Source: Alphaproteobacteria bacterium
Lineage (GTDB): Bacteria > Pseudomonadota > Alphaproteobacteria > ATCC43930 > CGMCC-115725
DNA: 23,941 bases
Direction: 5' to 3'
NCBI GenBank assembly: GCA_030040495.1
Contig: JASHTP010000256.1
Span: 1 to 23,941 of the forward strand
Shown here: positions 1 to 7,996 of the stretch, one piece after another
How the letters are laid out: every line of letters starts with the position of its first letter
Numbering within the stretch: position 1 is the stretch's first letter
Notes under the pieces: model-generated
The model's database searches: none
What the model was told of the DNA's origin: nothing
The model's input: the letters and a program-made list of their open reading frames with translations, nothing else
Translations under genes and position numbers: made by a program

Positions 1-39
1 CGGCCCGCTCGAGGCCGCCGACGAGACAGGGAGCTCAGC

Positions 40-1281
40 ATGCACAGGACGATCTCCGTCGCCGCCGCGGCCGTTTTCGCCGCCCTCGCCGTCCCGGCGC
101 TCGCCGCCGGTCCGGTCAAGATCGGCGTCATCTTCCCGCTTTCCGGCAACGCCGCGAGCGCCGGCAACGCGGCGCGCGCCGCGGTCGAGCTCGGCGCCGA
201 GATCGTCAACACGCCGCATCCCGGGCTGAAGGGCCTGCCGCTCGCCGCCGGCAAGGGGCTGCCCAATCTCGGCGGCGCCAAGATCGAGCTCGTCGTCGCC
301 GACCATCAGGGCGATCCCTCGGTCGGCCAGCAGCAGACGCTGCGCCTCATCACCCAGGAGAAGGTCGCCGCCCTGCTCGGCGCCTATCAATCCAACGTCA
401 GCTTCACCGCGACCGCGGTGGCCGAGCGCTACGGCGTGCCCTTCGTCGTCGGCGACAGCGTCGCCGCCAACATCACCGGGCGCGGCTACAAATGGGTCTT
501 CCGCGTGACCCCGGTGGCGAGCGACTTCGCCAACAACTACATGCTGTTCCTCGCCGACATGAAGAAGGCCGGGCGCAAGGTCGACAGCGTCGCCATCGTC
601 AACGAGAACACCGATTACGGCACCTCGGTCGCCGAGACGACGCAGCAAGCGGCGCAGCAGCACGGCTTCAAGGTGGTGGCGCAGATCCCGTACAGCGCCA
701 AGTCGACCGACGTCTCGGCGCAGGTGCTGCAGCTCAAGGAGAAGAATCCCGACGTCGTCATCTTCATCAGCTACACCGCGGATTCGATCCTCTACATGAA
801 GACGATGAAGGATCTCGACTATCACCCGGCGATGATCATCGGCGACGACAGCGGCTTCTCCGACCCTTCCTTCATCCCGGCGGTGGCCGAGATCGCCCAG
901 GGGGTGATGAACCGCAGCGCCTGGGACATCGGCCGGCCCGGCAGCGTCACCTACGCGATCAACGAGCTCTACAAGAAGAAGACCGGCCGCGACCTCGACG
1001 ACACCAGCGGCCGCGACATGCAGGCCTTCTTCGTGCTCGCCGACGCCATCAACCGCGCCGGCTCGACCGATCCCGCGAAGATCCAGGCGGCGCTGAAGGC
1101 GACCGACCTCAAGCCGGCGCAATTGATGATGGGCTATCGCAGCGTCGAGTTCGACGCCACCGGGCAGAACACCGAAGCCGCCACCTATCTCATCCAGCTC
1201 CAGGGCAAGGCGTACAAGGCGGTGTGGCCGCCGAAAGACGCCACCGCCGCCATCGAATGGCCGATGAAGGGCTGGAAATAA
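40..1281 (+). CDS. ABC transporter substrate-binding protein, branched-chain amino acid (HAAT/Liv) type, copy 1
   Basis: This is a periplasmic binding protein of the Leu/Ile/Val-binding (Peripla_BP_6) type that would deliver a small solute to the LivHMGF-like importer encoded downstream. The 413-residue product begins with a Sec signal peptide (residues 1-22, hydrophobic core, cleavage expected after ALA). The mature protein starts with the family's beta-strand 'VKIGVIFPLSGN' and contains 'VAERYGVPFVVGDS' and 'NENTDYGTS'. Length is normal for the family. The ATG follows AGGGAG at 28-33 with six bases of spacing. A paralogue follows 33 bp downstream, about three quarters identical by eye, so the pair is a tandem duplication that has diverged. 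The ligand is unknown: family members bind amino acids, amides, urea or aromatic acids. Bases 1-39 hold only the ribosome binding site and either leader or the end of an unseen upstream gene. Confidence 0.93.
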   Translation: MHRTISVAAAAVFAALAVPALAAGPVKIGVIFPLSGNAASAGNAARAAVELGAEIVNTPHPGLKGLPLAAGKGLPNLGGAKIELVVADHQGDPSVGQQQTLRLITQEKVAALLGAYQSNVSFTATAVAERYGVPFVVGDSVAANITGRGYKWVFRVTPVASDFANNYMLFLADMKKAGRKVDSVAIVNENTDYGTSVAETTQQAAQQHGFKVVAQIPYSAKSTDVSAQVLQLKEKNPDVVIFISYTADSILYMKTMKDLDYHPAMIIGDDSGFSDPSFIPAVAEIAQGVMNRSAWDIGRPGSVTYAINELYKKKTGRDLDDTSGRDMQAFFVLADAINRAGSTDPAKIQAALKATDLKPAQLMMGYRSVEFDATGQNTEAATYLIQLQGKAYKAVWPPKDATAAIEWPMKGWK

Positions 1282-1314
1282 CGCCGCCGCCGGCGGGCAA
1301 GGAGGAGAGAACCC

Positions 1315-2556
1315 ATGAGTGATTTCAGGCGCATCTTCGCCGCCGCGCTGGCGGCGGCGCTGCTGGCCGCGCCCGCCCAAGCCGCGGAGGTGGTCAAGAT
1401 CGGCGCGCTCTATCCGCTGACCGGCAACTCGGCGCCGGCCGGCCAGGCCGCCTTGGCGGCGGTCGAGCTCGGCGAGGACATCGTCAACAACGCCCATCCC
1501 GAGCTGAAGGGCCTGCCGCTCGCCGCCACCGCCGGCCTGCCGCATCTCGGCGGCGCCAAGGTCGAGGTCATCAATGTCGACCATCAGGGCGACCCGTCGG
1601 TCGGCCAGCAGCAGACGCTGCGCCTCATCACCCAGGAGCATGTGGCGGCGCTGCTCGGCGTCTATCATTCCTCGGTGGCGCTGACCGCCACCGCGGTGGC
1701 GGAGCGCTACGGCGTGCCCTTCGTCGTCGGCGACAGCGTCGCCGCCAACATCACGCAGCGCGGCTTCAAATGGACCTTCCGCGTGACCCCGATCGCCACC
1801 GACTTCGCCAAGGCCTACACGCAGTTCCTCACCGAGATGAAGCACGCCGGCAAGAAGGTCGACACCGTCGCCGTGCTCAACGAGAACACGGACTACGGCA
1901 CGTCGGTCGGCAACAGCATCGTCGAGGCGGCGAAAGCGGGCGGCTTCGCCGTGCTGCAGATCGTCTACAACGCCAAATCGACCGACGTTTCGGCGCAGGT
2001 GCTGCAGCTCAAGGAGAAGAAGCCCGACGTCGCCGTCTTCGTCGGCTACACCGCCGACGAGATCCTCTACATGAAGACGCTCAAGGACCTCGACGTGCTG
2101 CCGCAGATGATCATCGGCGACGATGCCGGCTTCTCCGACCCGTCCTTCATCCCGGCGGTGGGCGACATCGCCCAGGGCGTGCTCGACCGCAGCGCCTGGG
2201 CCGAAGGCCCGCCCGGCAGCGCCACCTACCTCATCAACGAGATGTACAAGAAGAAGACCGGCCGCGATCTCGACGACACCAGCGGGCGCTGGATGCAGGC
2301 CTTCTTCGTGCTGTGCGACGCCATCGACCGCGCCGGCTCGACCGATCCCGCGAAGATCCAGCAGGCGCTGAGGGCGACCGACCTCAAGCCGGCGCAGCTG
2401 ATGATGGGCTATCGCGGCGTCAAGTTCGACGCCACCGGGCAGAACATCCTCGCCTCGACCTATCTCATCCAGCTCCAGGGCAAGACCTACAAGGCGGTGT
2501 GGCCCGAGGATCGCGCCACGGCGAAGCTCGAATGGCCGATGAAGGGATGGAAGTAG
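1315..2556 (+). CDS. ABC transporter substrate-binding protein, branched-chain amino acid (HAAT/Liv) type, copy 2
   Basis: This is a second periplasmic binding protein of the same family, exactly the same length (413 residues) as its upstream paralogue. The signal peptide spans about residues 1-23 (cleavage after AQA), and the mature chain starts 'AEVVKIGALYPLTGN'. Across residues 25-145 about 77% of positions match copy 1. Conserved blocks include 'DHQGDPSVGQQQTLRLITQE' and the C-terminal 'EWPMKGWK'. Differences cluster near the start of the mature chain and around residues 200-215. The ATG has a very strong GGAGGAG ribosome binding site at 1301-1307. Two binding proteins feeding one permease is known for LIV-I/LS in E. 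coli, where they widen the ligand range; the same role here is inference. A palindromic element lies between this gene and the permease gene. Confidence 0.93.
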   Translation: MSDFRRIFAAALAAALLAAPAQAAEVVKIGALYPLTGNSAPAGQAALAAVELGEDIVNNAHPELKGLPLAATAGLPHLGGAKVEVINVDHQGDPSVGQQQTLRLITQEHVAALLGVYHSSVALTATAVAERYGVPFVVGDSVAANITQRGFKWTFRVTPIATDFAKAYTQFLTEMKHAGKKVDTVAVLNENTDYGTSVGNSIVEAAKAGGFAVLQIVYNAKSTDVSAQVLQLKEKKPDVAVFVGYTADEILYMKTLKDLDVLPQMIIGDDAGFSDPSFIPAVGDIAQGVLDRSAWAEGPPGSATYLINEMYKKKTGRDLDDTSGRWMQAFFVLCDAIDRAGSTDPAKIQQALRATDLKPAQLMMGYRGVKFDATGQNILASTYLIQLQGKTYKAVWPEDRATAKLEWPMKGWK

Positions 2557-2650
2557 CCGCGCCACGCGAAGCGTCGTCGCGGGCGGGCGCCGGCGGTTGC
2601 TCTTGCAGCCGCGAGACCCCGCGCCGTGAGGAGGTGCGCGCCCTGACGCC

Positions 2651-2712
2651 CCCTCACCCTCCCATTGCCGCGCAATGGGTCCCTCCCTCTCCCACGAGGG
2701 GAGAGGGGGTGA
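2651..2712. repeat. Intergenic palindromic element with two hairpins between binding-protein and permease genes
   Basis: Two adjacent perfect hairpins can be read directly. CCCATTG (2661-2667) pairs with CAATGGG (2673-2679) around a 5-nt loop. CCCTCTCCC (2685-2693) pairs with GGGAGAGGG (2699-2707) around a 5-nt loop. An outer TCACCC (2654-2659) can pair with GGGTGA (2707-2712), giving a cruciform or three-way junction. C-rich/G-rich palindromes of this style ('CCCTCACCC...CCCTCTCCC') recur between genes in many alphaproteobacteria, as far as I recall. It occupies the 189-bp gap between the last binding-protein gene and livH, the position where REP elements in other transporter operons protect upstream mRNA and set higher binding-protein than permease levels. 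A partial terminator role is also possible, although no U-tract follows. Confidence 0.7.
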
Positions 2713-2745
2713 CCGCCCGCGTCGCCGAGTGAAGATCAGTCGCCG

Positions 2746-3603
2746 ATGATTCTTCTCCAGGTCATCGCCGGCGGGCTGCTGCTGGGCGCGGTCTATGCCC
2801 TCTTCTCCGCCGGGCTCACCCTGATCTGGGGGATGATGAACTTCATCAATTTCGCGCATGGCGAGTTCGTCATGCTCGGCATGTATGCGGCGCTGCTGAC
2901 GGTGACGTGGGTCGGCGGCGGGCCGGGCGTCTTCGGCTTCGCCGCGGCGCTGGCCCTCTTCCTGCTCGGCGTCCTCATCTATTTCAGCCTGATCAAGCAG
3001 GTCATGCGCGGTCCGATGCTGGCGCAGATCCTGTCGACCTTCGGGCTGGCGCTGCTGCTGCGCTACGCCGCCTTCTGGATCTTCTCGCCCAATTTCGTGA
3101 CCCTGCCGACCACCGTGCTCTCCGGCACGGTCGATCTCGGCGGCATCCTCCTGACCGTGCCGCAGCTCGTCGCCGGCTCGGTCGCCGCCGGGCTCGGCCT
3201 CGGCATGCATCTGCTGCTGACCCGCACCGCCGTCGGCAGCGAGCTCCTCGCCGTCGCCGAGGACCGCAACGCCGCGATGCTGATGGGCATCCGCCCCGAC
3301 CGCATGCAGGCGCTCGCCTGGGGGCTCTCGGCGGCGAGCGCCGGGATCGCCGGCGCGCTGATGGCGATCTCGTTCCCGTTCTCGCCGGCGGTGGGCGAGA
3401 CCTTCGCGCTCACCGCCTTCGTCGTGGTGACCTTGGGCGGCTTCGGCAGCGTGCCCGGCGCCATGCTGGCGGGGCTCATCGTCGGCCTGATCCAGGCGCT
3501 CTCCGCCTATTGGTTCGGGCCGATCTACAAGGACGTGGTCGTCTACGGGCTCTTCGTCGCGCTGCTGTGGCTCCGGCCGCAGGGACTGCTGGGCAAGGCA
3601 TGA
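2746..3603 (+). CDS. livH: Branched-chain amino acid-type ABC permease, LivH family
   Basis: This is an inner-membrane permease of the HAAT family, forming the translocation pore with the LivM-like protein encoded next. The 285-residue product is almost entirely hydrophobic (about eight membrane segments). It carries the family's N-terminal signature 'AGLTLIWGMMNFINFAHGEF' at about residues 23-42, the cytoplasmic EAA-like loop 'SELLAVAEDRNAAMLMGI' at about 165-182, and the 'LGGFGSVPGAMLAG' block at about 230-243. Length is typical. The stop codon overlaps the ATG of the next gene (ATGA at 3600-3603), which indicates translational coupling. The ribosome binding site is weak ('AAGATCAG' upstream), consistent with lower expression than the binding proteins. 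The symbol is by family; the true substrate is unproven. Confidence 0.95.
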   Translation: MILLQVIAGGLLLGAVYALFSAGLTLIWGMMNFINFAHGEFVMLGMYAALLTVTWVGGGPGVFGFAAALALFLLGVLIYFSLIKQVMRGPMLAQILSTFGLALLLRYAAFWIFSPNFVTLPTTVLSGTVDLGGILLTVPQLVAGSVAAGLGLGMHLLLTRTAVGSELLAVAEDRNAAMLMGIRPDRMQALAWGLSAASAGIAGALMAISFPFSPAVGETFALTAFVVVTLGGFGSVPGAMLAGLIVGLIQALSAYWFGPIYKDVVVYGLFVALLWLRPQGLLGKA

Positions 3604-4583
3604 AGCGCTGGCCGCTCTTCGCGCTCGCCGCGGCGCTCCTGGCCTATCCCTGGCTCGTCGCCGGCACCGACAGTGCCGCCTTCCTGCAGGATACCGGCGC
3701 GCTGGTGCTGCTCGCCGCCATCGGCGCCTCGGCCTGGAACATCGTCGGCGGCTATGCCGGCCAGATCTCGGTCGGGCACGCCATGTTCTTCGGCGCCGGC
3801 GCCTATCTGCCGCTGCTCGTCTATCAGCACTGGCAGCTGCCGCCGCTCGTCGGCGTGCCGCTGGGCGTCGCGGCGAGCCTGGTCATCGCCGTCTTCATCG
3901 GCTTTCCCACCTTCCGCCTCGTCGGCCATTACTTCAGCATGGCGACCATCGCCGTCGCCGAGTTGCTGCGCATCGTCGTCGGCAATTGGGACTTCCTCGG
4001 CGCCGCCATCGGGCTGCAGGGGCCGGCGACCGCGCGCGGCTGGTACGACGTGATCTTCCGCAGCGCGGTGCCCTACTACTACATCTTCCTCGCGGTGCTG
4101 GCGCTGCTCATCCTGGCCACCTGGCGGATGCAGCAGAGCCGGCTCGGCTACTATCTCGGCGCCATCCGCGCCGGCGAGCGCGCCGCACGCAGCCTCGGCG
4201 TGCCGGTCAGGCGCTACAAGCTCTACGCGCTGATGCTGAGCGCCGGCTTCACCTCGCTCGCCGGCTCGCTCTACGCGCTCAAGACCGGCTTCGTCGATCC
4301 CGACAGCGGGCTCGGCATCCTCGTCTCGGTGCAGATGATCATCACCGCCGCGCTGGGCGGCGCCGGCACCCTCTTCGGGCCGCTGCTGGGCGCGGCGATC
4401 CTGGTGCCGCTGCAGACCGCCACCAACACCTGGCTCGGCGGCAGCGGCTCGGGCCTCACCTACATCGTCTATGGCGGCGTCATCGTGCTCATCGCCCGCT
4501 TCGAGCCCGGCGGCCTGCTCGAACTCTGGCACCGCCTGCTGGCCGCACGCCGCCGTCGCGCCGAGGTCCGCCATGCTGCTTAG
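3600..4583 (+). CDS. livM: Branched-chain amino acid-type ABC permease, LivM family
   Basis: This is the second inner-membrane permease of the HAAT importer, 327 residues. The start is the ATG overlapping the livH stop; the frame stays open well upstream only because of high GC. The N-terminus is a membrane segment. It is followed by the LivM signature 'WNIVGGYAGQISVGHAMFFG' at about residues 43-62, a 'SMATIAVAELLRI' segment, and the cytoplasmic coupling loop 'GAIRAGERAARSLGVPVRRY' at about 187-206. A 'LGGAGTLFGPLLGA' block lies near the C-terminus, and the chain ends in an Arg-rich cytoplasmic tail. The 3' end overlaps the ATPase gene by 11 bp. Length and motif order match the family well. 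Confidence 0.95.
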   Translation: MKRWPLFALAAALLAYPWLVAGTDSAAFLQDTGALVLLAAIGASAWNIVGGYAGQISVGHAMFFGAGAYLPLLVYQHWQLPPLVGVPLGVAASLVIAVFIGFPTFRLVGHYFSMATIAVAELLRIVVGNWDFLGAAIGLQGPATARGWYDVIFRSAVPYYYIFLAVLALLILATWRMQQSRLGYYLGAIRAGERAARSLGVPVRRYKLYALMLSAGFTSLAGSLYALKTGFVDPDSGLGILVSVQMIITAALGGAGTLFGPLLGAAILVPLQTATNTWLGGSGSGLTYIVYGGVIVLIARFEPGGLLELWHRLLAARRRRAEVRHAA

Positions 4584-5304
4584 CGCCGAGAAGGTGGCGA
4601 AGCATTTCGGCAGCTTCCAGGCGGTGGCGGGCGCCGACCTCGCCGTCGAGGAGGGCGAGATCGTCGGCCTCATCGGCCCCAACGGCGCCGGCAAATCGAC
4701 CTTCTTCAACTGCATCGCCGGCGACACGCCGCCCACCTCCGGCCGCATCCTCTTCGACGGCATCGACGTCACCGCGGCGCCGGCCGAGACCCATGCGCGG
4801 CTCGGCATCGGCCGCACCTTCCAGGTGCCGGCGACCTTCGAGGACATGACCATCCTCGACAACGTCATGGTCGGCGCCTTCCTGCGCCATCCGCAGCGCG
4901 GCGCGGCGCGCGAGCGCGCCCTCGAGGTGCTGGAGCTGACCGGGCTCAAGGAGCAGTCGGGTCAGCGCGCGCGCAGCCTCGGCACGCCCGGCCGCAAGCG
5001 GCTCGAGATCGCGCGCGTGCTCGCCACCGGCCCGCGGCTGATGCTGCTCGACGAAGCGCTCGCCGGCCTCACCCCCGGCGAGATCCAGCGCGCGATCGAG
5101 CTGGTGCGGCGGATCCATGCGCAGGGCATCACGCTGGTCATCGTCGAGCACATCATGGAGGTGATCCTGACCCTGACCCGGCGCGTGCTGGTGTTCAACC
5201 AGGGCCATGTCATCGCCAGCGGCAAGCCGCAGGAGGTGGTCAACGATCCCGCGGTGATCGAGGCCTATCTCGGGCGCGGCCATGCGCGGGCGGCGCGGTC
5301 GTGA
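4573..5304 (+). CDS. livG: ABC transporter ATP-binding protein, LivG family
   Basis: This is one of the two cytoplasmic ATPases that power the importer; 243 residues from the ATG at 4573, which overlaps the end of livM. An open frame extends upstream but is only the livM shadow. Visible motifs: Walker A GPNGAGKST (35-43), Q-loop Gln84 in 'GRTFQVPATF', Walker B 'LMLLDEALAGL' with Asp160-Glu161, and switch His193. The LivG-specific extended Q-loop region is present. The ABC signature reads 'SLGTPGRKRLEIARVL' (135-150) instead of LSGGQ. Related HAAT ATPases often have a similarly relaxed 'L..xGRKRLE' loop, so I do not read it as loss of function. The 3' end overlaps livF by four bases (GTGA). 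Confidence 0.94.
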   Translation: MLLSAEKVAKHFGSFQAVAGADLAVEEGEIVGLIGPNGAGKSTFFNCIAGDTPPTSGRILFDGIDVTAAPAETHARLGIGRTFQVPATFEDMTILDNVMVGAFLRHPQRGAARERALEVLELTGLKEQSGQRARSLGTPGRKRLEIARVLATGPRLMLLDEALAGLTPGEIQRAIELVRRIHAQGITLVIVEHIMEVILTLTRRVLVFNQGHVIASGKPQEVVNDPAVIEAYLGRGHARAARS

Positions 5305-6020
5305 GCACGCTCTCCGTCCGCCACCTCGAGGTGCGCTACGGCGACCTCGTCGGCGTCGCCGACGTGTCGCTCGAGGTGGCGGCGGGCTGCGTCGTGGCGC
5401 TCTTGGGCTCGAACGGCGCCGGCAAGACGACGACGCTCAACGCCATCGCCGGACTGGCGCGCGCCAGCGGCGGCGCCATCGACTGGGGCGGCGAGGCGAT
5501 CACCAACCTTCCCGCCTTCGCCATCGTGCCGCGCGGCCTGGCGCTGTCGCCGGAGGGCTGGCGGCTCTTCGTCGGCCAGACCGTCGAGCAGAACCTCCGG
5601 CTCGGCGCCACCGCGCTCGGCGACAAGCGCCGCGTGCCGGCGCTGCTGGAGCGCGTCTATGCGATCTTCCCGCGGCTCGCCGAGCGAAGGCGCCAACGCG
5701 CCGGGACGCTGTCGGGCGGCGAGCGGCAGATGCTGGCGCTCGGCCGCGCGCTGATGAGCGAGCCCAAGCTCCTGATGCTCGACGAGCCGTCGCTCGGCCT
5801 CGCCCCGGCCATCGTCGACCTGCTCTACGACACCCTGCGGCGGCTCCATCGCGAGGGCCTGACCCTGCTGCTCGCCGAGCAGTCGGTGCCGCTGGCGCTC
5901 GAGATCGCCGATTACGCCTATGTGCTGCAGACCGGGCGCACCGTGCTCGAAGGCAAGGCGCAAGACCTCGCCGGCGACCCGCAGGTGCAGCGCATCTATC
6001 TCGGCGTCGGCGGCCCCTGA
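5301..6020 (+). CDS. livF: ABC transporter ATP-binding protein, LivF family
   Basis: This is the second ATPase of the HAAT importer, 239 residues, starting with GTG inside the livG stop (GTGA overlap, 5301-5304). Motifs are canonical: Walker A GSNGAGKTT (36-44), 'SPEGWRLF' at the Q-loop position where LivF proteins usually have 'PEGR.IF', signature LSGGERQ (137-143), Walker B 'LLMLDEPSLGLAP' with Asp161-Glu162, and a 'LLLAEQS' switch segment. LivF and LivG form a heterodimer under the LivHM pore. This is the last gene of the transporter block: the next gene begins 165 bp downstream after a less GC-rich spacer with no overlap. Confidence 0.95.
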   Translation: MSTLSVRHLEVRYGDLVGVADVSLEVAAGCVVALLGSNGAGKTTTLNAIAGLARASGGAIDWGGEAITNLPAFAIVPRGLALSPEGWRLFVGQTVEQNLRLGATALGDKRRVPALLERVYAIFPRLAERRRQRAGTLSGGERQMLALGRALMSEPKLLMLDEPSLGLAPAIVDLLYDTLRRLHREGLTLLLAEQSVPLALEIADYAYVLQTGRTVLEGKAQDLAGDPQVQRIYLGVGGP

Positions 6021-6185
6021 GGCGGCGGCGCCTGCGGCGATTTTCCACGTGATCCTTAACGAGAAACTCTCTAGTCTGATCTCGCATAAGGTGTAGTCGC
6101 CCGCGGCAATATCGGCCGCTCGCTGCGCGACGGGAGGGAACATCTCGGCAGGGCGCAACGCAAGGTTTTGCGCGGAGCCCGTTTC

Positions 6186-7895
6186 ATGCAGGAGCCTGCG
6201 AGCCTAGATCCCGATTTCCGTGCGCTGTTCGAGCGCGCATCGGGATGTTGCCTGGTGCTGGCGGCGGACCTGACCATCCTCGCGGTGAGCGACGGCTATG
6301 CGCGGGCGGCGATGATCGCGCGCGCCGGGCTCGTCGGCCGCAGCATCTTCGACCTGGCGCCGGACGATCCGCAGGACCCCGCCGCAAGCGAGGGAGGCGC
6401 GCTGCGCCAGTCGCTGCAGCGCGTGCTGACGCTGAAGCGGCCCGACGCGATGGCGCCGCAGAAGCGCGTGGTGCCGCGGCCGATGACCGAAGGCGGCGGC
6501 TTCGAGGAACGCTCTTGGAGCACGGTGAACACGCCGATCCTCGACGCCGAGGGCGAGGTGCGCTGGATCATCCACAGCGCCGCCGACGTGACCGAGCTCG
6601 TGAGCATGCGGGCGGAGGCGGTGCGCCTGGAGACGCTTCTCGCCGAGCAGCAGCGCGCCGCCGAGCGGCTTCACGCCACCAACCAGCTGCTGGCGCGCCG
6701 CCTCGACGAGCTCGGCCACCGGCAGGGCGCGCGCGACCAGGCGGCGGCGCAGCGCGCCGACGCCGAGAAGCTCGCCGCGATGGGCGCGCTCGCCGGCAGC
6801 ATCGCCCATGATTTCAACAATCTGCTCGGCATCATCATCGGCAATCTGGAAATGCTGCGCGAGCACGCCGACAGCGGCGCGCCCGGCCTCGAGCTGGCGC
6901 AGGAGGCGCATGACGCGGCCTTGCGCGGCGTCGCCCTGGCGCAACGGCTGCTCGCCTACGGCCGCCACCAGCCGCTGCGCCCGGCGCGGCTCGAGCTCAA
7001 CAATGTCGTCGCCGCGCTCGCCCGGCGCCTCGGCCGCGAGCTCGGCGCGAGCGTCCAGGTGACGCTCGAGCTCGAGCCGGGGGGCTGGCCGGTGATGGCC
7101 GATCAGGCGCAGCTCGAGGCCGCCGTCGGCCACCTCGTCGCCAATGCGCGCGAGGCGATGGAGCTGGGCGGCCGCCTCATCCTCGGCACGCGCAACCTCC
7201 ACCTCGATGCCGACTATGTCGGCGAGCATCCCGGCGTGCGGCCGGGCGACTACGTGCTGATCGAGGTCAGCGACACCGGCAGCGGCATGCCGCGCGAGGT
7301 GGCGCGCCGCGCCTTCGAGCCGTTCTTCACCACCAAGGAGCGCGGCGCCGGCGCCGGCCTCGGGCTCAGCGCCGTGCTCGGCTTCGCGACGCAGTCGGGC
7401 GGCCATGCCGAGATCGCCAGCGAGGTCGGCGTCGGCACCACGGTGCGTCTCTATCTGCCGCGCCTCGGCGCGGAGGCCGTGCCGGTCGAGCCGGCGGCGA
7501 CCGCGGATGAAGGCGGCGGCGAGACGGTGCTGGTGGTCGAGGACGATGCCGCCATGCGCCGCGTCGCGATGCGCCAGCTCTACGAGCTCGGCTATCGCGT
7601 GCTCGAGGCGGAGCGGCCGGCGACGGCGCTGCGCCTGCTCGAGACCGAGAGCGTCGACCTGCTGTTCACCGACATCGTCACACCGGGCAGCATCGACGGC
7701 ATCGCGCTGGCGCGCACCGCCGCGGCGCGCTGGCCGGCGCTCAAGATCCTGCTCACCTCCGGCTTCCCGCAGGCGCGGCGCGACGAGCGCGTCGAGATCA
7801 ACGGCTTCCGCTTGCTGTGCAAGCCCTACCGGCGCGACGAGCTGGCGCGCACGCTGCGCGAAGTGCTCGGCGGCGCCGGCCAGGAAACCGGTTAA
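6186..7895 (+). CDS. Soluble hybrid histidine kinase (PAS - HisKA - HATPase - receiver)
   Basis: This is a signal-transducing kinase with no signal peptide or membrane segment, so probably cytoplasmic. In the 569-residue product a PAS-like sensor (about 12-140, ending 'WIIHSAADVTELV') leads through a coiled coil rich in Ala, Arg, Glu and Gln (about 141-198) to the H-box 'AGSIAHDFNNLLG' with phospho-acceptor His208. The ATPase domain has N-box Asn320 ('LVANAREAM'), G1 'DTGSGM', F-box 'FEPFFTT' and G2 'GAGLGLS'. A receiver follows (447-562) with acidic pair 'VEDD', phospho-acceptor Asp496 in 'LLFTDIV' and Lys546 in 'LLCKPYR'. I chose ATG 6186 because GGAG at 6173-6176 is well spaced; an in-frame TTG at 6168 is possible. 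There is no DNA-binding output, so it needs an HPt or response regulator elsewhere. Sensing the importer's substrate is only a guess from adjacency. Confidence 0.93.
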   Translation: MQEPASLDPDFRALFERASGCCLVLAADLTILAVSDGYARAAMIARAGLVGRSIFDLAPDDPQDPAASEGGALRQSLQRVLTLKRPDAMAPQKRVVPRPMTEGGGFEERSWSTVNTPILDAEGEVRWIIHSAADVTELVSMRAEAVRLETLLAEQQRAAERLHATNQLLARRLDELGHRQGARDQAAAQRADAEKLAAMGALAGSIAHDFNNLLGIIIGNLEMLREHADSGAPGLELAQEAHDAALRGVALAQRLLAYGRHQPLRPARLELNNVVAALARRLGRELGASVQVTLELEPGGWPVMADQAQLEAAVGHLVANAREAMELGGRLILGTRNLHLDADYVGEHPGVRPGDYVLIEVSDTGSGMPREVARRAFEPFFTTKERGAGAGLGLSAVLGFATQSGGHAEIASEVGVGTTVRLYLPRLGAEAVPVEPAATADEGGGETVLVVEDDAAMRRVAMRQLYELGYRVLEAERPATALRLLETESVDLLFTDIVTPGSIDGIALARTAAARWPALKILLTSGFPQARRDERVEINGFRLLCKPYRRDELARTLREVLGGAGQETG

Positions 7896-7996
7896 GACGC
7901 CCGCCATCGCGAGCGACCTTCTCCGGCTATCCAGGCCGGGGGCCGCTTCGGCATAATGGCCACCGCGCCGCGCCGTCGCAGCAGAGGGGGAGTTCG

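Noticed and set aside
40..2556. The two binding-protein genes as an assembly duplication
   Set aside because: About a quarter of residues differ and the signal peptides are distinct, so they are genuine diverged paralogues.
3543..4949. A 468-codon minus-strand frame across livM and livG
   Set aside because: It is antisense to two overlapping, motif-complete transporter genes and has Glu/Arg/Ala/Gly low complexity.
4573..5304. LivG as inactive because its ABC signature is LGTPGRK rather than LSGGQ
   Set aside because: Walker A, Walker B and the switch histidine are intact, and related HAAT ATPases commonly carry relaxed 'xGRKRLE' signatures.
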